Shown: positions 40,801-46,037 of the stretch, piece by piece
How the letters are laid out: each line of letters begins with the position of its first letter
Numbering within the stretch: the first letter of the stretch is position 1
Source: Tridacna crocea
Lineage: Eukaryota; Mollusca; Bivalvia; Cardiida; Cardiidae
DNA length: 64,000 nt
Direction of reading: 5' to 3'
NCBI GenBank assembly: GCA_943736015.1
Contig: OX031057.1
Coordinates: forward strand, 39,146,501 to 39,210,500
The notes under the pieces: generated by a model
Databases searched by the model: none
What the model saw: only the letters and a program-made list of their open reading frames with translations
What the model was told of the DNA's origin: nothing
Position numbers and translations under genes: made by a program

Positions 40801-42954
40801 TATCAATTCAGGATGGGGTCATCTTTCTTCCTAATAAAGTTTTAGCTTCTAGCTGTGGATTTAGATTGTCCTCCATCATTTTGATCCTTTTCCACACTAT
40901 CCCAACTTTCAACAATCCTGAGGATGAAGCCCAAATAGGTGGAGTACATTGTGGAAAAGAGAGAAAATGCTGGTTACCAGTATTTTCTTTTTTGCACAAT
41001 CTTTTCTATAGTATTGAGGACAAAGTCCATCACTTTAGACACTTGTAAATTGTTGTCCTCAAAAGCTTTCATATTTGGTAAATCTGAATTTTTCTCATTC
41101 GGTAATGCCTTTTTTTTAATTTTCCATATTTTAAAGAAATAGATTCTGTTATTTCTATCTTCTAGGGCACTGTTTCTTCAAAGGCAAAGTTTCATATCAC
41201 AACAGGTCATGACACTGTCATGGGAAGATTGACATTTTTTGGTTACTATGGTGATAGCAATGACAATAACTCCATTGAAAAATTAAATCACTTGACCCTG
41301 AGTGAACTCAAAAATTTTGACTTTGATCTAGAATACAAATATCAAGATGATTTAATACTGAACCAGAAGAAAGAAGCTAAAGCATCTGCTGCAGAGGGTG
41401 GAGCAGTGGAGACATTTCCTAATCAACAGTTTGCCCTTATTGAATTTGAGAAACCAGTCACATGTCAAGATGGAAGCCTTCTAATTGGTTCAAAATTAGA
41501 CACAGATATCCATGCAAATATATGCAGAATTGCCTTCTATGGAAGGCTTTTGATGGGACTTAGTGATACCAAATATAAGGAAACTGTGTTACCAAAAGTG
41601 AAAGTATTTAAAAACAAACTTCGTGAGGGTCAGGTGGAAAGAGTAATGGATGAGTACGCTGTGATCGGGAAAAACTTCTTTAAAAAGGAGACAAATATAG
41701 CGCTGTTTGTGGGGTTAAAAGTTAAACTGTCTTTGGGTCAAGATGGTGTGATAGAAGGGGGTTTTGGACAGAGTGGAAAAGTTAAAATTCGTATTCCAGG
41801 TAGGTTTAAGTTTTCTCAATATGACATCTTATTTGTTAGGTAAGTCTTGCCATAGCCTTTAAACAATCGTAAGTTTTAACAATACTGAAGAAGGCGGCTT
41901 TTGAAAACATACCTGGACAAGTCTAGAATTTTGTCTTGCTTTTACATCTTGCCATATTGAAAACATAAAATAATCCTTCGCCATACAAACCTGTGGTTTC
42001 CCAACCTAGGGGAAGAAGCTGTATGAAAACATTGTAGGAAAAGGAAAAAATACTGGTAATCAGTATTTTTTTTTTTTTCTGAAGATGTTTTTAACTATTC
42101 AGACACAAATCCAAATTCAGTTTAAAGCAGTCTAAAATATTGTTATGTGATAAAAAGTTAGTGCAGAGCAACATGTAGCTACTGTGTTTTTTGTTCTATT
42201 GATACCTGACAAATTGAATGTCAAATAACATACAACTTGGTCTTCATCCATCTGTCTTTCATGCAAGCTGTAGGTAACTCTTAGAATTGCCATCACAACT
42301 GAAGTTTTTCTTGATGAAACAGAAGATCAAGGTTTTGTATGCATGTGTCAAAGATAAGTGGACATACATGTATATACATTGTACAACAATCAGATTAATT
42401 CTGATCTTAAAGTTTTCTACAATGAGTGTTGGCAAGCAATCTTGTTTTATAGCTACCCTAGGGAAAAATACTTTGGAAAACATGGTTTACGGAGAAAATA
42501 ATTGTAATGAGTATTTTCCCACTATGTTTTCTGCACTGCTGGAAACAAATTTTAATTTTTAAGTTATGTTTATTCTGTCATCTGCAAGTGCTTTCAATTT
42601 GGACCAGTCTAAAATTTTATCCTTTGGTAATGAGTTTTAAACCATATTTGACATGTAGTCTGGATGTGCATTCAATTTTGACTATTACAAAACTTTATTT
42701 TATTTGATAAAGAATTTAAGCTTTCATGTAATTTTCTCAAAGCAGAACAAGTTGAAAACATTTGCATTGCAGGGGGTTTACCTGAAGATATTGTGAAAAG
42801 GTTTTCTGGCGGGAAGAAGAAATCCAAAAACAAGTCTGCTGAAGATGTTCCAGAGTCTGATAGTGGGGAGAATTCAAACCAACAATCAATCAAGATTCTC
42901 ATGGCTTTTAAGCGTTACATTTTTGATCCGGATAAAAAGATGAAACAATCGTAA
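13564..42954 (+). CDS. EEFSEC: Selenocysteine-specific elongation factor eEFSEC, complete 8-exon gene
   Basis: This gene encodes the GTPase that carries Sec-tRNA(Sec) to the ribosome at recoded UGA codons, working with SBP2 and the SECIS element in the cytoplasm. Exons are 13564-13849, 34221-34390, 35535-35624, 37180-37362, 38326-38409, 39606-39737, 41166-41799 and 42773-42954. The spliced CDS is 1761 nt (586 aa; vertebrate proteins are about 590-600). All junctions are GT/AG and every phase matches. Visible motifs are G1 GHVDSGKT (14-21), RGIT (45-48), G3 DCPGH (82-86), G4 NKVD (136-139) and G5-like VAAKPGG (174-180). Beta-barrel domains and the C-terminal domain 4 (FKRYIFDPDKKM at the end) follow. 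I chose the ATG at 13564 over the in-frame ATG at 13510 because it sits in AAGATGG and places G1 where relatives have it. Introns are crowded with MITEs, but no exon is broken. Confidence 0.96.
14129..14358 (+). mobile_element. Hairpin MITE in EEFSEC intron 1
   Basis: Full length; the central part of the hairpin is eroded (CCGGTTTTTAGTATTTTTTC). Confidence 0.8.
14680..16440 (+). pseudogene. Broken mobile-element-type gene of a family widespread in marine invertebrates
   Basis: ATG GAG at 14680-14685 is followed by a GTAAGT donor. An acceptor at 15291-15299 continues in phase with DIERYLGRTPISTPFG. The frame then meets TAA (about 15351) and resumes as IDISDVEDDEDPYIKINGRVLQFIQ. A second stretch at 15848 (MREMEKNDKDMYVIRTLMDF) is joined by a frameshift near 15990-16040 to GVRTHGNTGKR, FTVNYANAYGLPQPAA and PPTYLNCEKTRKSVHKEYV. 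After a TAA at 16312 similarity continues as VPHIRIATPNDL. The 'RVHGNTGR...NYAE.NGLPQPAA...SVH..Y' pattern belongs to an abundant multi-copy invertebrate protein family that I know only as mobile-element associated; I cannot name its activity. It has at least two stops and one frameshift. Confidence 0.6.
16478..16706 (-). mobile_element. Hairpin MITE
   Basis: Hairpin centre AATACTTATGACCAGTATTT; the right end has lost TTAA. Confidence 0.7.
17217..17418 (+). mobile_element. Degraded hairpin MITE
   Basis: Just outside the large transposon; part of the right arm is deleted. Confidence 0.65.
17707..18098 (+). repeat. Left terminal inverted repeat with 22-bp unit array
   Basis: About 40 bp of unique terminal sequence is followed by about 15 units of 22 bp (17748-18090), each centred on ACGTGCGCACGT or a one- or two-base variant and spaced by ATAGTTATT/ATTAGTTAAT-type linkers. 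The first ~240 bp match the right end essentially base for base. CCAATCAG follows the array, as it does at the other end. Confidence 0.9.
18637..18808 (-). mobile_element. MITE with deleted hairpin centre, in transposase intron 1
   Basis: Flanks and CCCACAATGTTTTC remain. Confidence 0.65.
18871..19082 (+). mobile_element. Hairpin MITE in transposase intron 1
   Basis: The centre is GCTGTTTAACAGC. It shares its TTAA with the next copy. Confidence 0.75.
19079..19590 (-). mobile_element. MITE split by a ~310-bp insertion
   Basis: Left end 19079-19125 and right part about 19440-19590 belong to one copy. The GC-richer insert 19126-19435 is not identified. Confidence 0.55.
19735..19865 (-). repeat. 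SINE fragment, minus strand
   Basis: On the minus strand, GTCCTGGGCAAGACACTTCA and GGAGGCTCCGAGTTAAAG match the 39001-39142 SINE. Confidence 0.5.
20032..20180 (+). mobile_element. Degraded MITE, left end and core
   Basis: TTAACTCTTTACCAGGCAAG and GAAAACTTTGTGG. A further core fragment lies at 20370-20425. Confidence 0.5.
20506..20734 (-). mobile_element. Hairpin MITE, GTCACGAG subfamily, full length
   Basis: The arms read GTGACAAAAGGTGAAATTGC and complement; the flanks (GGTATCTCTAATTGACCC, GAGTATCTATGGAGTAAAGG) are unlike the main family and recur inverted at 44019-44213. Confidence 0.85.
21988..22036. repeat. Perfect 21-bp inverted repeat just after the transposase stop
   Basis: Arms ACCATTCTAAGTGCCTATACA and its exact complement enclose a 7-nt loop, 20 nt past the transposase stop codon. 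Confidence 0.85.
22257..22424 (-). mobile_element. MITE with right hairpin arm deleted
   Basis: TTAACCCTTTCCCAAACAAG subfamily, as at 36189; the right arm is missing. Confidence 0.7.
22697..22920 (-). mobile_element. Hairpin MITE
   Basis: Ends eroded, core GTGCTGGTAACCAGCATT intact. Confidence 0.7.
23034..23160 (-). mobile_element. MITE left half
   Basis: Cut after the hairpin; the next copy follows directly. Confidence 0.65.
23157..23372 (+). mobile_element. Hairpin MITE
   Basis: Intact hairpin and right end GGTAGAGGGTTAA. Confidence 0.78.
23400..23520 (-). mobile_element. MITE fragment near the nuclease gene stop
   Basis: Core with several mismatches, right flank lost just before the YqaJ exon. 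Confidence 0.6.
24152..24360 (-). mobile_element. Hairpin MITE in the nuclease gene intron
   Basis: The right flank has drifted; 49 bp upstream (on the + axis) of this copy is the acceptor of the YqaJ exon. Confidence 0.7.
24373..24580 (-). mobile_element. MITE with shortened left arm
   Basis: The left arm from GTGGG to GCTG is deleted; both TTAA ends remain. Confidence 0.75.
24615..24843 (-). mobile_element. Hairpin MITE, full length
   Basis: Well-kept copy with TTAA at both ends. Confidence 0.85.
25721..25805 (+). repeat. tRNA-derived SINE head fragment
   Basis: GAGGCTCAGTGGTTAAAGC and GTGGTTCAAAGTTTCAAGTC resemble boxes A and B. Confidence 0.5.
26009..26150 (-). mobile_element. Hairpin MITE, right end lost
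   Basis: Core intact; it ends about 40 bp from the exon 2 donor of the nuclease gene. Confidence 0.7.
27191..27405 (-). mobile_element. Degraded hairpin MITE
   Basis: Shares its right TTAA with the next copy. Confidence 0.65.
27402..27590 (+). mobile_element. MITE with shortened left arm, right end lost
   Basis: GGGAAAAGG joins directly to TTACCAGCATTTTC. Confidence 0.7.
27749..27976 (+). mobile_element. Hairpin MITE
   Basis: Good hairpin (GCTGATTACCAGC); right TTAA eroded. Confidence 0.78.
28950..29233 (-). repeat. Right terminal inverted repeat with 22-bp unit array
   Basis: This is the reverse complement of the left end with about 11 units rather than 15. The inner end again abuts CCAATCAG when read on the minus strand. 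Confidence 0.9.
29576..29720. repeat. Imperfect inverted repeat, ~66-bp arms
   Basis: GGAATATTATGTTGTAGTAA and GTGTTTGTATT on the left pair with the complement on the right with scattered mismatches; loop about 10 nt. Probably an old MITE; a hairpin RNA cannot be excluded. Confidence 0.65.
29721..30279. other. No gene recognised
   Basis: Contains a short CATATTC/GAATATG repeat (29815-29870) and otherwise unique sequence. Confidence 0.45.
30280..31617. mobile_element. Non-autonomous element with GCCATTTCATGAAATGGC terminal repeats
   Basis: Inverted ends TATGTTACAGCCAAT...ATTGGCTGTAACATA continue into several copies of an 18-bp palindrome (GCCATTTCATGAAATGGC) and variants: about four at each end. 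The 1-kb centre has no ORF and contains a hairpin MITE (31003-31174). A second TTACACAGATTG/CAATCTGTGTAA pair near 30433-30470 is an internal repeat of the terminus. Target duplication is unclear. Confidence 0.7.
31003..31174 (-). mobile_element. MITE inside the 30280-31617 element
   Basis: Hairpin core GGAGAAATTGTTTGTAATAA type; the left end is lost. An end fragment follows at 31205-31250. Confidence 0.65.
31843..31910. repeat. AAACATATTTATTTTACATC repeat, copy 1
   Basis: Nearly identical to 39497-39566, including ACAACTTATACTAATCTCTC. A dispersed repeat of unknown class. Confidence 0.65.
32258..32484 (-). mobile_element. Hairpin MITE, full length
   Basis: Preceded by a left-end fragment at 32211-32257 and followed by a core fragment at 32485-32540. 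Confidence 0.8.
32541..33111. other. No gene recognised
   Basis: Only a possible MITE flank (32560-32630) is visible; the rest is AT-rich intron. Confidence 0.4.
33112..33341 (+). mobile_element. Hairpin MITE, full length
   Basis: Both TTAA ends kept. Confidence 0.85.
33485..33705 (-). mobile_element. Degraded hairpin MITE
   Basis: Hairpin centre ATATCAGCAGGCAGTATT; ends TTAACCCTTTACC and AAAGGGTTGA. Confidence 0.65.
33924..34117 (+). CDS. Possible first exon, ZAD-like zinc-binding domain
   Basis: An ATG opens a 65-codon frame with CRIC near the N-terminus, a basic KKKHR, and YLCGCC near the end: a C-x2-C ... C-x2-C spacing reminiscent of ZAD-type N-terminal domains. It runs into a good donor (GTAAGC at 34118), so it could be a first exon of 194 nt. 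No continuing exon is recognisable before EEFSEC exon 2, 103 bp away. It may be a remnant of an inserted gene or transposon. I assign no function. Confidence 0.35.
34221..34390 (+). CDS. EEFSEC: eEFSEC exon 2 (G4 NKVD)
   Basis: The acceptor is TCCTTTCAG and the donor is GTAAGT. The 170 nt complete the split Gly codon, continue AQIIDLMILVVD and contain NKVD. The exon lies 20.4 kb downstream of exon 1. Confidence 0.95.
34478..34703 (+). mobile_element. Hairpin MITE in EEFSEC intron 2
   Basis: Starts 87 bp after exon 2; an extra left-end fragment (TTAACTCTTTATC) precedes it at about 34450. Confidence 0.82.
34720..34893 (-). mobile_element. MITE, left end lost
   Basis: Core GATGGAAACCAGCATTTTC and the right flank remain. 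Confidence 0.65.
34958..35186 (+). mobile_element. Hairpin MITE, full length
   Basis: Both ends intact. Confidence 0.87.
35345..35470 (+). mobile_element. MITE core fragment
   Basis: Hairpin present, outer ends lost, 65 bp before exon 3. Confidence 0.6.
35535..35624 (+). CDS. EEFSEC: eEFSEC exon 3 (G5 region)
   Basis: This is a 90-nt, phase 0 exon between TTTTAG and GTAAGA. It encodes KTLENTRF and VAAKPGGPE, matching the end of the GTPase domain. Confidence 0.95.
35640..35870 (-). mobile_element. Hairpin MITE, centre GGTAAAACC
   Basis: Begins 15 bp after the exon 3 boundary. Confidence 0.8.
35871..36098 (+). mobile_element. Hairpin MITE, back to back with previous copy
   Basis: Opposite orientation to 35640-35870, with no spacer. 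Confidence 0.75.
36189..36415 (-). mobile_element. Hairpin MITE, CTCGTAACGAG subfamily, full length
   Basis: Ends TTAACCCTTTCCCAAACAAG and TTGGGAAAGGGTTAA; perfect hairpin. Confidence 0.87.
36496..36925 (+). repeat. SINE-like repeat with tandemly duplicated 5' part
   Basis: Two ~150-bp units (36496-36663 and 36665-36800) share GTCACTGGYTTGATATCCTG and AACCTCTTTCACCA. The tail (36800-36925) has GGTAAAAAGAAACTC and ATGACTGAAATGATAATG as at 1540-1632. Confidence 0.65.
37012..37075. repeat. 28-bp inverted repeat, 7-nt loop
   Basis: CTATGTTGTGG...CATTAGAATCGTC pairs with its complement with one indel and one mismatch, 105 bp before EEFSEC exon 4. Confidence 0.8.
37180..37362 (+). CDS. EEFSEC: eEFSEC exon 4 (start of domain 2)
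   Basis: The exon is 183 nt in phase 0, with acceptor TTTCAG and donor GTAAGT. It encodes SVDHCFSIRGQGTVMTGT, the typical domain 2 entry of SelB/eEFSEC proteins. Confidence 0.95.
37570..37746 (-). mobile_element. MITE, right hairpin arm deleted
   Basis: Flanks clear, arm GTGCGTCAAGGCAAAAATTC diverged. Confidence 0.65.
37860..38015 (+). mobile_element. Hairpin MITE, left end lost
   Basis: Core intact, right end TGTGTAGAAAAGG. Confidence 0.7.
38095..38290 (+). mobile_element. Degraded MITE, right arm deleted
   Basis: It ends 36 bp before exon 5. Confidence 0.6.
38326..38409 (+). CDS. EEFSEC: eEFSEC exon 5
   Basis: This 84-nt exon is in phase 0 between TTTTTCAG and GTGAGA. It encodes IPALKVTKKVKSMQMF, a strongly conserved stretch. 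Confidence 0.94.
38601..38830 (+). mobile_element. Hairpin MITE, full length, perfect hairpin
   Basis: One of the best copies, with both TTAA ends. Confidence 0.9.
38900..39142 (-). repeat. tRNA-derived SINE, minus strand, near full length
   Basis: On the minus strand: GTCCTGCATGGCTCAGTGGT (box A), TTGAACCTTAAGGCC (box B position), CTTAGGCAAGACACTTCA, and a tail containing CTGAAATAATGTTGAAGG. It best defines the SINE family seen at 5583 and 19735. Confidence 0.7.
39290..39460 (+). mobile_element. Degraded hairpin MITE
   Basis: Right end GTGTGGTAAAGGGTTA kept; hairpin eroded. Confidence 0.6.
39497..39566. repeat. AAACATATTTATTTTACATC repeat, copy 2
   Basis: Lies 40 bp upstream of the EEFSEC exon 6 acceptor. 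Confidence 0.65.
39606..39737 (+). CDS. EEFSEC: eEFSEC exon 6
   Basis: The exon is 132 nt in phase 0, with acceptor ATATCCAG and donor GTAGGT. It encodes GDRAGICVTQFDPKLLERG. Broken duplicates of this exon lie in the next intron. Confidence 0.95.
39752..39842 (+). pseudogene. Decayed duplicate of eEFSEC exon 6 (first copy)
   Basis: It begins right after the exon 6 donor and matches the start (GGAAGATGGGGCTGGTATTT) and end (CCATTATATCTGTACA) of exon 6, with an internal deletion and a frame break. MITEs at 39847-40289 separate it from the other copies. Confidence 0.75.
39847..40064 (+). mobile_element. Hairpin MITE inside the exon 6 duplicate block
   Basis: Good hairpin; shares TTAA with the next copy. 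Confidence 0.82.
40061..40289 (+). mobile_element. Hairpin MITE, tandem with previous
   Basis: Same orientation, joined through a single TTAA. Confidence 0.85.
40323..40650 (+). pseudogene. Decayed tandem duplicates of eEFSEC exon 6
   Basis: At least three degraded exon 6 copies lie here. 40323-40429 retains the start of the exon and CTCAAACTGTTAGAAAGGGG. 40447-40600 retains GGAGACAGGACA and, best preserved, the 3' part with GGAGCAATTATATCTGTGCA. 40614-40650 retains only the start. Stops and indels break all of them. The intervening intron sequence (GTTTGTATGTRCAGGGAGACA) is also repeated, so intron and exon were copied together. An ORF at 40436-40621 is only this debris. Confidence 0.8.
40885..41108 (-). 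mobile_element. Degraded hairpin MITE
   Basis: Ends 57 bp before exon 7. Confidence 0.65.
41166..41799 (+). CDS. EEFSEC: eEFSEC exon 7 (domain 3 and start of domain 4)
   Basis: The 634-nt exon opens after TTCTAG and ends one base into a Gly codon before GTAGGT. It encodes KFHITTGHDTVMGRL, FEKPVTC, FFKKETNI and FGQSGKVKIRIPG. Confidence 0.95.
41970..42162 (-). mobile_element. Degraded hairpin MITE
   Basis: Core AATACTGGTAATCAGTATTT. Confidence 0.6.
42465..42640 (-). mobile_element. Degraded MITE, left end lost
   Basis: Right flank with GTCATCTGCAAGTGC and GACCAGTCTAAAATTTTATC. Confidence 0.65.
42773..42954 (+). CDS. EEFSEC: eEFSEC terminal exon 8
   Basis: The acceptor TTGCAG is followed by a codon-completing start, then GGLPEDIVKRF, a Lys/Ser-rich linker and FKRYIFDPDKKM, ending in TAA. 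This is the C-terminal part of domain 4, which in relatives links to SBP2 and Sec-tRNA recognition. Confidence 0.93.
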
Positions 42955-43037
42955 TTTTTTAGCTCTCATGGAATCATTTTTACCGTAACCCTCCACCACA
43001 CAGTCCTGAGTTGTAACAACCCCGAGAAAGGCTGTTT

Positions 43038-43320
43038 ACTATTTACCAAACAATAAAATTTAGACTGGTCGAAATTGAAAGCACTTGCAGACGACAAAAT
43101 GAACTTAACCCTTTTCCAAACAACATTTTAGACTGGTCCAAATTGAAAGCACTTGCAGACGACAAAATCAACTTAACTCAAAAATTAGAATTTGTTTTTT
43201 CGCTGGGTATAAAACATTGTGGGAAAAGTAGAAAATGCTGGTTACCAGCATTTTCTCCTTTCCCCACAATGTTTTCAGAAGGCTTTTACCTCAGGATCAT
43301 AAAAACGAGGGATTGTTTGG
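43038..43320 (+). mobile_element. Hairpin MITE with duplicated left flank
   Basis: ACTGGTC(C/G)AAATTGAAAGC and GCACTTGCAGACGACAAAAT occur twice (43065 and 43132), then one hairpin. A right-half fragment follows to about 43440. Confidence 0.75.
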
Positions 43321-43784
43321 GAGAAATGCTGTTATACAATACTGGTATTTTCTTCTTTCCCACAATGTTTTTACTCTGTCAGAGACAAAATTCCATCATT
43401 TGAGTCACTTTGAATCCATCATCTGTGCATGCGTTCTAAATGAAGAGGCTGAAATAAAGAAAAATATTATAGCAAAAGAAGAGTTGAATTGTTTTGTGTT
43501 TTCCAAAGCCTTATGGTGCATAGATGTTGAAATGTATTGGGTTAAGCCTTTACCGAAGAATCACATTTTAAAGATCTTGAGGGAGGACATATTTGAAATC
43601 ATGGTGGAAAAGCTGGAAAAAGCAGGATGCAGTTCACCACTAAATACTGGTATCCTGCGACCAGTATTTTCTCTTTAATTCATCTAAGTGGTTCCCCCAT
43701 GACCTAAATTTGAAGCAAATCCAAATTATAAACCGCCAGGCTCTCGCAGCTCCCTGAAACAGGGCAACAAAAGTGCTACTGCAA

Positions 43785-43977
43785 AATTTCACATTGGACT
43801 TCTTTTGCAGACAAGAAGTTGATTGTGGACAAGGTAATGGTATTCATCTTCCGAAGGACAGAAAAAATTGTGTGAAATGGAGAAACTGCTGGTTACCAGG
43901 ACAACCTTTTTCCCTCAATGTTTTCCATAGCTTTATTCCAAGGAATCCATAAAGTACAGGATTGTTTGGTAAAGGGG
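43785..43977 (+). mobile_element. Degraded hairpin MITE
   Basis: Right end GATTGTTTGGTAAAGGGGTA. Confidence 0.55.
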
Positions 43978-44018
43978 TATCTTGTTATACTCTTGTTGCT
44001 ACTAGAAGACACTCAACC

Positions 44019-44213
44019 TTTAACCCTTTACTCCATAAATACTCATTTCTATGCATTGATTGTAGGAGCCTTTGGAAAACATTGTGTCAAAAAGTGAAAT
44101 TGCTTGTGACGAGCAATTTCACCTTTTGTCACAATGTTTTCTATGCTGTCAAAAGGTGTCAAATACACAACGGTTTCATCCTTGCTGTTATTTAGGGTCA
44201 ATTAGAGATACCA
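44019..44213 (+). mobile_element. Hairpin MITE, GTCACGAG subfamily, truncated
   Basis: Reverse orientation of 20506-20734; right end cut by the next copy. Confidence 0.8.
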
Positions 44214-44429
44214 TAGACAAAACTCTAGCCCTGTCCTAGCTGAAAGCATTTGCTGACAATAGTTTCAATTTGAATGAAACGGTGCATTTGTGTAGTGATA
44301 GGGTAGAAAACGTTGCGGGAAAAGGAGAAAATGCTGGTTTTACCAGCGTTTTCTCCTTTTCCCACAATGTTTTCAATAGGCTTCTTTCCAAAGGTCAACA
44401 AAAGTAATCATTGTGTGGTAAAGGGTTAA
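44214..44429 (+). mobile_element. Hairpin MITE
   Basis: Centre GGTTTTACC; intact right end. A further left-end fragment (ACTCTTTACCAAA, 44440-44453) is broken by the LTR insertion. Confidence 0.8.
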
Positions 44430-44453
44430 GACTTACACAAACTCTTTACCAAA

Positions 44454-45761
44454 TGTAACAGGAATATCTATGTAGGGCCGTTCTTTCTGGTAACTTTCCT
44501 TCCTGAATATTACAATTTCCGATCCCTCGCCGAATCCGAGATAAAACGGAAGGAAATATAAGACTTCCCGTGAGCAGACGACAGAAATTGGCCGACAAAA
44601 GTAAAGGGGGGGGGGGTAAGTTCAGACGACAGACTTAGTAGACTAAATAACGTTAAGAAAATTGACTTTAATGCATAAAAATCTATAATCTAGCTTTACT
44701 AGATCTATCGTAAATGGAAAGTTATGATTACGTTATTTTAACCGATATTAAAATATTTCTCAGATAATTAGAGTTCAGTGTTTTTCATTTACATTTCAAT
44801 CCTCTCCTTTTTGTAGACTGTCTGATCCTAGTCCGGTACTTGGCTGTGTCCAGTAGTCCTGATCCTGGGTCTGTCGTTTTAGATGTTTAATAAATATACT
44901 TTAATTGTAGACAGAAAATTTGTAAACTAAAGAAAAATGAGAAATTTTGTAGTAGAACTAAAAAGACGGAGTTTTGATACGTTAAGGCCGAAATCCAGAA
45001 TGAAAAAGCTAGCGTTCCTTGTGCGCGTTCCCTTTTATAATACCGCGCCCTTGAACACTTCAAAACTTCCAAATGCGTACACAGGCATTGAGTGACCAAT
45101 CACAACATAGGCTCCTGCAGAGTCTATATTAAGCTTGTCCAATTGCTCCACTTTCGGAAAAATCCGAAAGATGTGTAAGTCCGCCGAACAAAATCTAGTC
45201 CATGTTCGGATAGCAGAATGTTCCTTTCGGATTTTTAAAAGTTAATAAAACTGGCAGAGTGCTAGACCTCAAATATTCTAGTCACTCGTAAATACTTAGA
45301 TAAAGTCAGTCTAACATATCTTTTGGTACAAGGGAGGGTAATTCTACCTTAAAAGTAAATTTTACAAACGACAAGTAGTTCCGAATCACCGGCTGGCCTT
45401 ACGACCAAAAATCTAAACAAGTTTTACAAAACAGGAGCAGGTCAAATGCCATTGATTGCAAGAAATAATACATACAAGTAAGTTATCAATTCCTAGAGTC
45501 AATTTGATTGCATAAAATGCATTTCATGCGCTTTTCAGGCGTATGGAATGACTTATGTGCAATTGTAATGGGTTTCCACGACCTGTCAAATCTGAAGTTG
45601 ACAATGCGAGTTCCTCCTATTACCAACTTTAAACAGTGTAAAAGAATAAGTGATCGACTTCTACTGGTTATGTATCTTCAGAGAAACATGTATACGATGA
45701 TCATAGAATCATTATACATGTTTTCTGACTAGCAATGGTCATAGGTGTACCTCACATTACA
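44454..45761 (-). repeat. LTR 1 (3' LTR of copy 1), 1308 bp
   Basis: On the minus strand it runs TGTAATGTGAGG...CCTGTTACA, bounded by a purine tract inside and MITE sequence outside. It has a longer G run (near 44606) than the other LTRs. Confidence 0.85.
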
Positions 45762-45775
45762 CTTCCCCCTTCCTT
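45762..45775 (-). promoter_or_regulatory. Polypurine tract (copy 1)
   Basis: Minus-strand AAGGAAGGGGGAAG directly precedes the 3' LTR; it fixes the LTR boundary. Confidence 0.8.
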
Positions 45776-46037
45776 ATTAAATAATCCTCCTGGATTATAC
45801 TTAAAAAGAAAAACAACCAAGAACAAAGTTTGATTGCAATATCTATGTACCAAGTGAAACATGCAAGAACAGGTGTCATAGAATGAAAATATAACTGCAC
45901 CAGTTTTCAAGTATAGTGCCCTCAGTGCTTTTAGTCCTTTGAAAACATCAAATTTTTCAGACTTCAAAAAAAATATAGACAACTTTTTAAAACAAAATGA
46001 ACTCTTGTGAAAACAACACCGTAGCTACAGCAACGCA

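Noticed and set aside
43235-43678. 147-codon ORF
   Set aside because: It begins in a MITE hairpin and runs through MITE fragments; no protein family pattern.
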